A DNA stretch of 64,000 nt from positions 1 to 64,000 of the forward strand of contig NTMA01000011.1 of assembly GCA_002917075.1 (NCBI GenBank), written 5' to 3'. Below are positions 22,785 through 32,988 of this stretch, in pieces. Source of the DNA: Hawksworthiomyces lignivorus (taxonomy: Eukaryota > Ascomycota > Sordariomycetes > Ophiostomatales > Ophiostomataceae). The position numbers and the translations under genes were made by a program. The notes below the pieces were generated by a model. The model had not been told where the DNA came from, searched no databases, and saw only the letters and a list, made by a program, of their open reading frames with translations. Position 1 is the stretch's first letter, and the number at the start of each line of letters is the position of its first letter.

Positions 22785-23433
22785 GATTGCTACAGAGAAG
22801 TAGAAGAGGAGAGGATTGTGTCCTGGGGATGGAAGTCGTGAGGTTTGGTTGTCGTCGAGTTCGGAATTGGGCGATGAATTCAGACTGTCTTTTTGGAGAA
22901 AAGGTGAAAAGTACTACCACGAGGGGATTTTTTTCACGTCCACTAATTTTTTGAATTTCCTCGCCGCTATTAGGATTTGTGCGTCGCAAAAATGGCCGAC
23001 CAATCAAACAGTGTGGCTGGTGTGTGTGGCGCAATTTGGGCATGAAATAGATTAGATATTTCTTATCGATAATGAGCGATTATATAATCCGGCATCATTT
23101 TGTCAATCTCCCCTTAGCGACGGGGACTTTCGCCCGCTCCCCGCAGGAGGCTCTCCTGCGTCTGTAATATAGCAAGAACCTATAGCATATCGACCTATAA
23201 GCTGCAAAGTGGCATCTTCTTCGGTGGGTGAGGTGAGCTTTGCTCGATTTCAAAGCCAGTCCACGTTTTTGCCCGCCCGCCAACCTCTTCAATTTTGTTT
23301 TTTTTGCTTCTTTTCTATTTCTTATATTCCTTTTTCTTCCCATTTCTATTTCCAATTATTCTTTTGCGTCCCCCTTTCCTGCACTTCACATATTTTGTAA
23401 AAGAGAAACACAGTACATTTGCCAATAGCAACT
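22785..23433. promoter_or_regulatory. Shared divergent promoter region, RPS29 / PDI
   Basis: About 650 bp separate the two start codons. A CCAATCA box (plus strand, 23000..23006) is near the middle. The PDI side ends in a CT-rich leader (23275-23400). The RPS29 leader boundaries and any leader intron cannot be fixed from sequence alone. Confidence 0.5.
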
Positions 23434-24611
23434 ATGGTGCGTCTCGGGGCCTTGCTTGTTTCTAGCCTGGCAGGCCTTGTCGCCGCCAAATCGGCCGTTC
23501 TCGACCTCATTCCTTCCAATTTCGACAATGTCGTGCTAAAATCCGGCAAGCCGACGCTGGTCGAATTCTTTGCGCCCTGGTGCGGCCACTGCAAGAACTT
23601 GGCCCCCGTCTACGAGGATCTCGCCCAGTCCTATGCCTTTTCCGACAAGGTCCAGATCGCCAAAGTCGATGCTGACGCCGAGAAGTCCCTCGGCCAGCGC
23701 TTCGGCGTGCAGGGCTTCCCCACCTTGAAGTTCTTTGACGGCAAGAGCAAGGACCCTGTTGACTACTCGAGCGGCCGTGACCTCGACAGCCTCCAGGCGT
23801 TCATTACGGAGAAGACTGGCGTCCGGCCACGCAAGAAGCAGGCTGCTCCTAGTAACGTCGTCTTCCTGACGGACGACACCTTTGAGAGCACGATTGGCAG
23901 TGACAAGGCCGTTCTGGTGGCCTTTACTGCCCCGTGGTGTGGACGTACGTATACAGCGGAGCTCCTTCGCAGTGTCAAGCGCATGCTAACCCGAGTCTCC
24001 CAGACTGCAAGAACCTGGCGCCGACCTGGGAGAAGCTGGCAGACGACTTTGCCAGCGACGACGATGTCGTGATCGCCAAGGTGGATGCCGAGGGCGAGAA
24101 CAGCAAGAAGACCGCCAAGGACCAGGGCGTCACCTCCTACCCGACCATTAAGTTCTTCCCCAAGGGCAGCAAAGAGCCCGTGGACTACTCTGGTCCCCGC
24201 AGCGAGGCCGACTTTGTCACCTACATCAATGAGAACGCCGGCACTCACCGCACGCCCGGTGGTGGCCTCGACGCCACGGCCGGCACCATCTCGGCCCTGG
24301 ATGAGGTGGTGGCCAAGTTCACCGCTGGCAAGGCCAAGCTGGACGAGGCCGCCAACGAGGCCAAGAAGGCCGCAAATGTGCTGCAGGCTCAGATCGAGAA
24401 CAAGTTCGCCGAGTACTACGTGCGCGTGTTCGACAAGCTGAGCAAGAACGAGGGCTACGTCGCAAAGGAGCTGGCCCGGCTAGAGGGCATCCTGAAGAAG
24501 GGCGGCCTCACGTCTATCAAGATTGACGAGCTGACCAGCAAGACGAACATCCTGCGGCGGTTCGCCGAGAAGCCAGCCAGCTACGAGGATGATGCCAAAG
24601 ACGAGCTGTAA
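23434..24611 (+). CDS. ERp38/TigA-type protein disulfide isomerase
   Basis: Two exons (23434..23944, 24004..24611) give 372 aa. The start at 23434 gives a clean signal peptide (MVRLGALLVSSLAGLVAAK); an in-frame ATG five codons upstream is less likely. There are two thioredoxin domains, each with a CGHC active site (Cys50-Cys53, and Cys169 onward). The intron splits the His codon of the second CGHC. Residues about 255-365 form the helical ERp29c/P5-type D domain, and the protein ends in KDEL, an ER-retention signal. This a-a'-D arrangement matches Aspergillus TigA and Neurospora ERp38. It oxidises and isomerises disulfides of secretory proteins in the ER lumen. Confidence 0.95.
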
Positions 24612-24902
24612 ATGAGCTGTAAATACAAAAAGCTTCTCTCGTCATGTACAAAGAATTGGAAACCTAAACTAGCTTTTAAGTGCACTGTGTTTTTGAACAC
24701 CAAGAAAACGTGGCTAGGAATAGATGGATCTTCCCTTGAGTTTTTTCTTCGTTTCACTCTATACTTATGCACGGTGGCATCACACACATGATAATGAAAT
24801 AATTGCAATTCGCTGAGTTGGTATTTTGTGATAATAATTCTAAACAATCACATACATCCTCCTGCTCTCGGCGCCCGTAACTATATCAGACAACTCTGCT
24901 CA

Positions 24903-25293
24903 TCATTGCTTGGATGAGTTTTCTTTGTTCTTTAATGAGGCCTCAATGTTGTCTAGCCGCCGGGACATCTCATCCACTAGCAGGTGTCAGTTCATATTCT
25001 TGGTAGGAGAAGACGAGGAAAGCTTTAAATAAAATTGAGGAATGCCTGTAGAGCTCACTCTTGGCGAAGATTTCGCTCGACACGCCAGCAAACTTGTTAG
25101 ACAGAGTGTTAAGCAGTTCATCCAGTTGGGCTGTCAAATCGGCGCGGGCGTCCTCGGTCGACTAGTCAATTATTAGCTTATCATTGGCATCTATAACAGT
25201 AGTACAGAGACACATGTTGGCAGCATGCAAGTAACTATGAAAGCGCTGGGAGCATACCATCGTCTGGCTCGAGTCATTATTATTTGACGCCAT
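24903..25293 (-). CDS. HSBP1-like small coiled-coil protein
   Basis: Three exons (25293..25258, 25161..25059, 24976..24903) give 70 aa. The core runs LTAQLDELLNTLSNKF, then SSEIFAKMDEMSRRLDNIEASL. This matches the heptad pattern of heat shock factor binding protein 1, including the DLT start, the central F and the RxDxxE end. Phases join cleanly (0, then 1), with GTATGC and GTGAGC donors and TAG acceptors. Human HSBP1 is 76 aa, so the length fits. HSBP1 binds trimeric heat shock factor, and relatives also take part in WASH/CCDC53-type complexes; which role applies in fungi is unknown. The gene is divergent from the TUL1 gene. None of the exons forms a long open frame, so automated calls may miss it. 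Confidence 0.8.
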
Positions 25294-26082
25294 GATGCAG
25301 CCGTATCTCACCGAATTTGTATGTGTTGAGAGTATTGATGGCGTCAGGCAGAGGACTTCAAAGCCATAAAAGAGAATCGAGAGCTGGGAGCAGAACGATT
25401 GCAATTCAAAGCGAACGGCCTCTGAAGCTGGTTCTTAGAGTCGCGATCTGGTCAAGACGAGTCGGTTTTGGTCGATTTGCAACAAAGCGGCAACAAGAGC
25501 AGAGTGGAACGGTGCGGTTAATGCGCCTGAACCCCACGCAACAGCTACCCAGTAAAATGGCTCCGGGGGATATTTCTTAGCGCCCCCTTCCTCTGTAGCT
25601 GCTCAGAGCAGTGCACCCAGTACCTTTAGCTCCACTGAGATCACGAGATCAACTTATCTGACAAGAGCCATTCTGGTTCTAGCTCTCTCAGCTTACCAAC
25701 GACAGGTTTCGATTTGCATCGTCTAAGCAACAAAGTCGACACCAGCGACATCAGCGACATCAGCGACATAAGGCAGACTTCTTCAAGATAGTGACTTAAG
25801 TGCTAGCGCGAGATATTTTGTACGACGGCAGTAATAGAGACGGCGATTACGATACGTGGAACGTCCGGCACGTCCACTGAGACCGAAAGCGGTTCCGAGG
25901 CTTCGTACTTCCCGACAGTCTCTTGATCTCCTCTCCCGAATGATGCACTCTCCCCGGTAACCGCGTGTTAAGACGGCGGGGTAGCTTCGTCGGATTCCTT
26001 TATTTTACTTCCCAGCGGGCTCCTCCTTCCTCCTCCTTTATCCTGCTGAAGCCGTCAGGCTCTCAGCGCTCCGGACGATACG
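25294..26082. other. Divergent intergenic region, HSBP1-like / TUL1
   Basis: About 790 bases between start codons. A short tandem repeat, CAGCGACAT three times, lies near 25742-25769. No coding pattern is recognisable. It presumably contains both promoters. Confidence 0.5.
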
Positions 26083-29049
26083 ATGCCGCACCCACAGGAC
26101 AATGCCCGCTTCGTCTTTCTCATCATCCTCATCCTGTGGCTCAACGCTGGCAACGACAATGGCGCCGGCTTACTATCTGCTCCGTCGATGATCACAGCCC
26201 GCCTGCAACGTCAGCGTGCATCGTACAATACTATGGCCGATTCCCGCTGGGGCGACTTTGCGCCACAGCGGCAGCCCGAGTCAAATGCATCTTCTTTGGT
26301 GCCGTCTCCGCCGCCACTATCCTCCGGCGGTCGCTACCTAAATCTCACGGGATTTCGCGAAGAAGATGGCTTGGCCTGGGACGACCTAGATGCGTTCCGG
26401 AAGCGGTGCCTCGAGTGGAGTCGCCATGCCTACCCGATGGTAGACGGCCACAGCATCTGGGATTCGGGGCAGACCATGATGACATGGCAGAATGCGACTG
26501 GGTCGGTTCATGGTCCTTGGATACGGAAGCCCTCCTCTGTTCACAGAGATGCCACAAGCTACAATCTCTCCGCCCTCGCCGCTCTGGGCTGGCATGGCCT
26601 GGGCAGCGGAGGTAGTGAAGGCCAGCATAGCATTAACTTTCTTCCGGTGTATGGAAGCAAATACAGCGGTGCCAGAGCAAGCCATCATAATGGTACAAGT
26701 GTTGGCGAAAATACAAAAGATGGCCGCGGCAAAGAGGAGAAACGCAAAGAAGGTGGCGATGACTACGACCTGAGATACAGAGGTTTCAACAAACATGTTG
26801 TTGAATGGGGTCGCAATGTTACGGGACAGTCTGGCAAGATGCTTGTGCGCTTTGCAGACCTGGATGATGAGGAGAGTTATGATCAGCTAGGCGCTGCTGG
26901 CGAGCCACGGACAGGTGGACTAGTACGGGCGGCTACTGCCACAGTGACAATCGAGGATATCGAAGGTACAGGAAGCACCTACGATATGCGTCTCCATGGT
27001 GTGCACTGGCCACGACAGGGCGTGTTGATGTTCACCACTACAAGCGAGAAGTTCTCTGGCATCTTTGGTCTGCCGCATCTCACGCCCAGCATGGACTACT
27101 TCCAATCCAGCAAGCGGCTCTTGAACCGAACCTTGGACGTGGCATTGCGTAAGCGAGAAGAAGCGCGGGTTTTCGGCCCGCCGGACCCGGCACTTTCGTC
27201 CCCTCTATGGACCTCCAATGTCGACGGCGCGCCTGAAGGGTTCAATCCGGCGCCACGTTGCGAGTACATCATGTACGTGCAGATCCACCCTATGGAAGCA
27301 TCGCAGTTCTTGCCCAGGTCGGACACGAATAAGAGGGCGGAGCGGAAGGCAGAGGGTGCCCACAAGGAGAAAAGAACCCTCTCCTGGGCTGAAGAGCCAA
27401 AGAAGCTAGATGACCGTAGCTTGCCGGAGCAGTTTAGCTACAACCAAGAGGAGATGACACAGATCATGCTTGGCATCGAAAAGGAGTTGCGCTTCCCAAC
27501 AGGCGCGCCGATCTTCGGACGCAAGGGTGTTCCTGAGCTAAAGATGTCAGCCGTGCTCTACTCTCCAGACTGTGCCTACTTTATCGAGACGAGGGGTCCG
27601 CCGCAATTTGCGCCAGTCGACGGACAGCACCTCCATGGCATGAAATCCGAGGTGTTTGTGTACGAGGCGCGGCTGTGGTTGCTTGCACTCGCTACTGTTC
27701 TCGGTGCACAGGTCCGGTTGCTGCTAGGCCAAGTGCGGGAGACATATACGCCTTCGACGCTGGGTCGCATCAGCTTCTACACCGTGGCGCTGATGCTACT
27801 TGCTGACGGCATTGTTTTTGCCGCAGCGTTAGCCTGGACCTTGACGGCATCCGCCAGCTTCCTACCGTCTCTCGTCGTCACGTTCACTGCTTTTATGTCC
27901 ATGACTATCGGCGGTAGTTATCTATCTGAGATCTATGCAGCCCAGGAGCCGGAGCGGCGGAGGCGCGAGCGCCAACAGCAGCAGCAGCAGCAGCAACAAC
28001 AACAACAGCAGCAACAGCAAGCAGCTGCATCCCAAACTGAGACACCTCCAATTATCATACCTTCAGACCAAGACATCGACGCTGAGATTGCAGAGAATGC
28101 AAGAGCTGCGACAACGCCTCTCTTGCCTCTTCCGGTCACAGCCATCCCGGCCGTTCCCGCCGAAACAAATGCTGCTGCCAATACTGGCAACGGCACTCTG
28201 CCGATGGTTCCTTTTTCCAGCATAGCTGGCCGTATGGTGTTGTTGGGAGTCGTTCTGTTGTTTCTCAGCTTAGCGGCATCCACATGGTGGGCAGCCGTGC
28301 GGTCTGTCTACACGAACTGCCTGGCATTTCTTTATCTCTCAATGTGGCTGCCGCAGATCGTGCGCAACATTGAGCGCAATAGTCGGCGGGCTCTCTCATG
28401 GCGCTTTACAATTGGTCAATCCGTGCTGCGAATGCTTCCAATTGCTTACTTCTACCTGCGCACTGACAATGTGCTATTTGCGCAGCCCGACAGAGCCTCC
28501 TTCGTCTGGCTCGCCGGCTGGATGTGGGTGCAGTTGTGGGTGCTAGCATTCCAAGATGTGCTAGGTCCGCGCTTTGGCATCCCGTCTAGCTGGGTTCCCG
28601 AGGCGTGGGAGTACCACCCTGTGCTCCGCGAAGACAACGTCGAGGCGGGGGGCTTGCCCATTGGCCTCGTGTCGACTGTGGCGCCGTCATCCGCTGCGGC
28701 AGAACCAGAACCGTCAGCTCGTACACCAAAGCGGCGCTTCTCCGGCCCGGGTGCCAGGAGAGATGCGGATCTTGGTGCCAGCGCCAGCGCCAGCGCCAAC
28801 ACCGCTGGGATGGTGGCCAACACCAATATATGGACCATGGACTGCGCCATCTGCTGCGAGGCCCTCGATGTGCCTGTCGTCCGAGCCGGCGTCGACGATC
28901 CGACGGCAGGTGGCGTGGCTGGCGTACTCGCACGGCGTCAGTACATGGTGACACCGTGCAGGCACATCTTCCACACGGCGTGCCTGGAGGGCTGGCTGCG
29001 GTTCCGCCTGCAGTGTCCCATCTGTCGCGAGGAGCTACCGCCACTCTAG
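26083..29049 (+). CDS. tul1: Tul1/Dsc1 membrane RING E3 ubiquitin ligase
   Basis: A single exon of 988 aa. It has an N-terminal signal/anchor (VFLIILILWL), then a large lumenal region (about 40-520) with several N-glycosylation sequons. About seven hydrophobic segments follow between residues 528 and 835 (for example WLLALATVLGAQVRLLLG, MVLLGVVLLFLSLA, FVWLAGWMWVQLWVLAF). A run of 16 Gln lies at about 631-646 in the loop between membrane segments. The C-terminal RING-H2 (about 921-988) shows CAIC, CRHIFHTAC and CPIC. This layout is that of yeast Tul1 / fission-yeast Dsc1, the catalytic subunit of the Golgi Dsc complex. That complex ubiquitinates membrane proteins and, in fission yeast and aspergilli, helps activate SREBP. 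The final LPPL terminus is typical of the family. It makes a third ubiquitin/endomembrane gene in the window with the Doa4 and Vps27 genes. Confidence 0.92.
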   Translation: MPHPQDNARFVFLIILILWLNAGNDNGAGLLSAPSMITARLQRQRASYNTMADSRWGDFAPQRQPESNASSLVPSPPPLSSGGRYLNLTGFREEDGLAWDDLDAFRKRCLEWSRHAYPMVDGHSIWDSGQTMMTWQNATGSVHGPWIRKPSSVHRDATSYNLSALAALGWHGLGSGGSEGQHSINFLPVYGSKYSGARASHHNGTSVGENTKDGRGKEEKRKEGGDDYDLRYRGFNKHVVEWGRNVTGQSGKMLVRFADLDDEESYDQLGAAGEPRTGGLVRAATATVTIEDIEGTGSTYDMRLHGVHWPRQGVLMFTTTSEKFSGIFGLPHLTPSMDYFQSSKRLLNRTLDVALRKREEARVFGPPDPALSSPLWTSNVDGAPEGFNPAPRCEYIMYVQIHPMEASQFLPRSDTNKRAERKAEGAHKEKRTLSWAEEPKKLDDRSLPEQFSYNQEEMTQIMLGIEKELRFPTGAPIFGRKGVPELKMSAVLYSPDCAYFIETRGPPQFAPVDGQHLHGMKSEVFVYEARLWLLALATVLGAQVRLLLGQVRETYTPSTLGRISFYTVALMLLADGIVFAAALAWTLTASASFLPSLVVTFTAFMSMTIGGSYLSEIYAAQEPERRRRERQQQQQQQQQQQQQQQQAAASQTETPPIIIPSDQDIDAEIAENARAATTPLLPLPVTAIPAVPAETNAAANTGNGTLPMVPFSSIAGRMVLLGVVLLFLSLAASTWWAAVRSVYTNCLAFLYLSMWLPQIVRNIERNSRRALSWRFTIGQSVLRMLPIAYFYLRTDNVLFAQPDRASFVWLAGWMWVQLWVLAFQDVLGPRFGIPSSWVPEAWEYHPVLREDNVEAGGLPIGLVSTVAPSSAAAEPEPSARTPKRRFSGPGARRDADLGASASASANTAGMVANTNIWTMDCAICCEALDVPVVRAGVDDPTAGGVAGVLARRQYMVTPCRHIFHTACLEGWLRFRLQCPICREELPPL

Positions 29050-30465
29050 GCGAGCTACTCCTGCTTTCCATTTTCTCAATTAGTCTTTTCCTTTGGCATA
29101 TTGTTTTTTGGCTGATTGCTGGTCGTTTAGGAGCATAAGCTTGAGGGGTCTCATTTTGTTGCATGAGGGGACGGCTGTTATGTTTACATATCATTCGGGG
29201 CCATGATACGGTTTTGTATATTCTTCTGTACAATTAAAAAAGATTAGATACATAATTAGGACATGACATTACACACCATATACTCTACCATGCTGCATCT
29301 ACAATCGCACATTATGTTCAATTCGCATCTAGTGTTGCCAGTAAGTTATAAGCACTAACTACACATTTGCACGAGCATTCTCAGTTCTGAGCAGAAGATA
29401 GCTCAGTTTCCGAGAGTGAACATGCCGCGTCGATTAGGTCTAATGTCGACCCCAATCTCTTTGGCTGCGGTTAGTTTCTGTAGAGGATTTGCAGAAACGT
29501 CTCTTTCCTCCCCCCCCCTTTCCCCCCAAAAAGTAGCGTTTCATTGCTAAGCTTTGAAGGGAAGGACTGCATCAATGTTACTCCTTAGCCTGCTCCAAGG
29601 CTTTCTCGTTGAAATGATCGCTTTTTCGCAGCCGTGATTTATCATGTGATTTGCAGATCTTTGCAACAAATTGGGGAAGGTGGGAAGCGACCTAGCTTTC
29701 CCTTGTGAATCCCCACCTATGACGACACTGGCGGGGTGGTCTCAGGGGGACAGCGACAGTGGGCGAGAGGTTAAACTTCTTTAACAGTTTGCCTTGACTA
29801 CACAGACGAGCTGACGGCAGTTTCGATTCGAGTAGTAGTAGAATACACATGTCCATATGTGAATTTGGAATTGGCCTCGTCGGATTGAGCTGCCGACTTT
29901 CGGGCGGAATTGAAGAGGCAGGAAAAGCGGGAAGACGAGAGAAAACGGGATGCAAGTCAGATCGGAAGAGGATAGGACGAAAATGCACAAAATCAAGGAA
30001 GGGCACAGACTCGGCGCTGCGGGTAATGGAATGCGGAAGGAAACGATGACTGGGATGCATCCTTCTGTCGCCCATCTCTGAATTTTTAATAAGGCACATC
30101 TCAAACAGATGTCAGTGGCAGAGGAGGCTGTTCCCACTTTCTGTCTCCCTGTACTTGTATTATCGCTTTGCATTTCCTTGTCTCTGTAGATCCACTTTAT
30201 TTGGTGTCCTCTTTCCCCTGGTTAAAGAGAAAGGATCATCCCGCCGTCCTTTTGCTTTTTCTGGCTTTTCTTCGTCTTCTCTCTTGTATTTTTCTGTTTG
30301 TTTTTGCTTCACCATCTCGGGTGTTATATATGTTTAAGAGACCAGAACTTCGCTTGAGCTTTATTTTTTCTGTTCCATTTTTCTTGTCAGCTTGACATAG
30401 GATACCCTCTCACTCTATTTCTTTCCGAAACTACTCCTAGCCCCCCGCCCTTCCTCTCTCTAGCT
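29050..30465. other. Intergenic, TUL1 to HAD hydrolase
   Basis: About 1.4 kb. A C-rich run (CCCCCCCCCTTTCCCCCC) lies near 29510-29527. From 30130 to 30460 the sequence is pyrimidine-rich and reads as a leader for the HAD gene. Minus-strand open frames at 29692-30173 have no recognisable content. Confidence 0.5.
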
Positions 30466-31212
30466 ATGGCCAAAATCAGCACCATCCTCTTCGATTGCGA
30501 CAACACCCTTGTCCTCTCTGAAGAGCTCGCATTCGAGGCCTGTGCCGATCTCCTCAACGAGATCTGCGAGACTAAGGGCGTCAATCCTCTGCCCAACTTT
30601 ACAGGTGACACGCTCATCACCGAGTTCGTTGGCCAGAACTTCCGTGGCATGCTCGGCTCGCTACAGAAGCGTTATGGATTCCCCCTATCGGCAGACGAGA
30701 CCACAACGTACGTCCACCGCGAGGAGGACGTAGTGATTGCCAAGCTACGCCAGAGCCTGAATCCGTGCCACGGCGTTGCTGAGCAACTCGACTCGCTCTC
30801 AAAGGAGGGCAAGTACCAGCTGTCCGTCGTGTCGTCGTCGGCGCTGCGCCGCGTGAAGGCCAGCCTCGAGGTCGTGGGCTTTGATCGCTACTTCGCTGCC
30901 GACCACGTCTACTCGGCAGCCACCAGCCTGCCTACGCCCACCAGCAAGCCAGACCCAGCCATCTACCTGCACGCTCTGCGTGAGCTTGGTGTCGCAGCGC
31001 CAAACCAGGCCGTGGCCGTCGAGGACAGCCGCAGCGGTACGCTGAGTGCCCACCGCGCCGGTATTCCCGTCATCGGCTACGTCGGGCCCTATCCGGCCGA
31101 CAAGAAGGAGGAGATGGCACAAGTGCTGCGGGAAGCTGGCGCTGCCGTCATCATGCAGGAGTGGGACGAGTTCCCAGACTACCTAGCCAAGATCGAGAAG
31201 GGTGCTGCATAG
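30466..31212 (+). CDS. HAD-superfamily hydrolase (beta-phosphoglucomutase-like)
   Basis: A single exon of 248 aa. All four HAD motifs are visible: I, FDCDNTLV near residue 10 (nucleophile Asp and general acid Asp); II, the Ser in SVVSSSALRRVKAS; III, the Lys in SKPDPAIY (about 160); and IV, VEDSRSG (about 187). The helical cap between motif I and II (about 20-95) places it in subfamily IA, near beta-phosphoglucomutase, phosphoglycolate phosphatase and 2-deoxyglucose-6-phosphatase types. It probably dephosphorylates a small phosphorylated metabolite in the cytosol; the exact substrate cannot be read from sequence. It is convergent with RIT1, with about 250 bp between stops. Confidence 0.9.
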   Translation: MAKISTILFDCDNTLVLSEELAFEACADLLNEICETKGVNPLPNFTGDTLITEFVGQNFRGMLGSLQKRYGFPLSADETTTYVHREEDVVIAKLRQSLNPCHGVAEQLDSLSKEGKYQLSVVSSSALRRVKASLEVVGFDRYFAADHVYSAATSLPTPTSKPDPAIYLHALRELGVAAPNQAVAVEDSRSGTLSAHRAGIPVIGYVGPYPADKKEEMAQVLREAGAAVIMQEWDEFPDYLAKIEKGAA

Positions 31213-31458
31213 ATCGCGGGGGTTGTTTTGAGAATGTCAAGTGAATATTTCTCAGACGATTTTCTGATCTGAGAGATGTGTCAAGAATGACCAAGAAATG
31301 ATTAAACCAGCATGCGTCCATGTTTGATAAAGGGAAGACAGCGCAGCTGGATTAGAGTTAGACCAATACATTATCCAGAGAGGGCATTCCCTCGTGTCTT
31401 TTATATCCCCCCCTTTTTTTTTAGCATTCATACAGTGTTCTCTGCGTTTGCTCTCGTT

Positions 31459-32988
31459 TCAGCCTCGCCAGTCCATGAGAAAGCTATTGACACTCTGCAA
31501 CGTAGCACGGCTGGGGTTGGCGTGAGGCATGACTGTCATGATCCGCCCTAATCGCACGCGGATAGCATCTTTATTTAAAGATGCTGATTGAGCAGACGCG
31601 CTAGCGCTTGGCTTTGGATTTCCGGTTTCATCGAAACAGAAGCAGAGGAGAGCCAACGCCACACCAATAGATATATCTCGCCCTGTTGTGCAGAGAACCT
31701 GGATTTGCTTCTCAGGAGTGATAGCACCGTTATTCCTGTCCGTTTTGTCCAGGTATTCTGTAACAAATGAGCAGATCTTGGGCAGAGCATGGCGTAGGTT
31801 GCGCCCAGCAAGCTTGTCTTGCTTGCCAAGGCCGACTTCGAGGCGGGTGGGGGACTGTACCCAAGAGTCTTGCTCTGTAATCTGTCGGAGAAGGACAATT
31901 TGGCAAGTGTCGGCTTCTTTGGAAGAGGGAGGGGGTGGTGGTGGCGGTGAGCCTACCCACTGGCCAACAGACAGATAAGGTGTGATTGCGATTTTTACCG
32001 ACGTTGGATCTGCAGCAGCAGTCTCACTTTTCACGAGCTCTGTGATGAGGACAGGCAAATCAGCTTCTTGCGTGGCCAAAAGCTCTTCGCTGTGCGCCCA
32101 GAAGAGTGCCGGCGTCAGACCATGTGCCCAGTTCTCTGTGTCGTCGGCGGCTCCCTGGATGTAATCTGGAGGGTAATCGCCTGTGAAGGATCCCACGTCG
32201 TGCACGCTGGTGGCTTCCGGCATATGCGAAGCAGTGCAGCATATGATCAGGTTGAAACGGTCCAGAAGCCCATCCGTGTCCGGCCACGGCATGTCGGGCG
32301 TGATCCAGACGGGCCGCAGCGGCTTGCCATTCGGCAAGTTTTGCCGGCGCCAGGAGACCGGATCGGGGCCCAACACGCCGAGCTTGTTCAAAGCCTCTAC
32401 GAAAGCGGGCACGCGAGCAAGCATCTGGCTATTCTCCGATGCCGACACGACGCCGGGCGGCGTGTACAAGGCCTGGGCGTCGCTGCCAGCGTCCTCGCCA
32501 GAAAACAGAGCCCGGTTCAGCACGCAGCACCAGAGAGGGACTGTCTTGCTGAGGGCGTCGGGCATCCGCTTGCCGCGGCGGGTCGAGTCAACCAGGATAT
32601 ACCCACCGCGGCTGCCCAGCAGGGGGAGGAGATGCAGGTTCAGACGTCGCGTGCTAAAGGACCACTGTCCGGTATGGCCATCGGTTGATTTGAAATAGGC
32701 AGAGGCAGACACTGCTAAGTTGCCGGCGCTAGCGCCGCCGCCGCTGCTGCTCTCATCGGAAGGTGTTGCTGGAGGAATGTACCAGCTTCCGCAGCGCTCA
32801 TTTGCCACAAGGGGAAACCCGCCGTACCGCGCGGCCACGGCGGTGACAAACACAGCATCGCGGCGGATGGACTGCAAGCGGTGGGTGACGGACAGGTGGG
32901 CGCGGCGCAGGTCGCCCAGGACCCGCGCAAAGTTGTGGTTGGCCTGGTCCGAAGCGAAGATGAGGTCGGCTGTGGCGGAGTCTGGCAT
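31459..32988 (-). CDS. rit1: tRNA A64-2'-O-ribosylphosphate transferase (Rit1)
   Basis: A single exon of 509 aa, close to yeast Rit1 (513). The N-terminal block has LRRAHLSVTHRLQSIRRDA, YGGFPLVANERCGSWYIPP, KSTDGHTGQWSFSTRRLNL and ILVDSTRRGKRMPDALSKTVPLW, all characteristic of Rit1. The C-terminal part has a phosphatase-like loop CTTGRDISIGVALALLC, matching the PTP-fold domain of the family. Rit1 adds ribosyl phosphate to A64 of initiator tRNA-Met so that it is used only in initiation. The start at 32988 is the first ATG and agrees with the family N-terminus. A Pro-rich stretch (SPPPPPPPS) near the middle is a local low-complexity insertion. Confidence 0.93.
   Translation of the reverse strand: MPDSATADLIFASDQANHNFARVLGDLRRAHLSVTHRLQSIRRDAVFVTAVAARYGGFPLVANERCGSWYIPPATPSDESSSGGGASAGNLAVSASAYFKSTDGHTGQWSFSTRRLNLHLLPLLGSRGGYILVDSTRRGKRMPDALSKTVPLWCCVLNRALFSGEDAGSDAQALYTPPGVVSASENSQMLARVPAFVEALNKLGVLGPDPVSWRRQNLPNGKPLRPVWITPDMPWPDTDGLLDRFNLIICCTASHMPEATSVHDVGSFTGDYPPDYIQGAADDTENWAHGLTPALFWAHSEELLATQEADLPVLITELVKSETAAADPTSVKIAITPYLSVGQWVGSPPPPPPPSSKEADTCQIVLLRQITEQDSWVQSPTRLEVGLGKQDKLAGRNLRHALPKICSFVTEYLDKTDRNNGAITPEKQIQVLCTTGRDISIGVALALLCFCFDETGNPKPSASASAQSASLNKDAIRVRLGRIMTVMPHANPSRATLQSVNSFLMDWRG

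Noticed and set aside
25742..25769. Three copies of CAGCGACAT as a possible regulatory array
   Set aside because: Too short and too few copies to separate from a simple local duplication; listed only within the intergenic entry.
29954..29966. AGATCGGAAGAG, identical to the start of a common sequencing adapter
   Set aside because: The match stops after 12 bases and the flanks continue as ordinary sequence, so chance is more likely than contamination.
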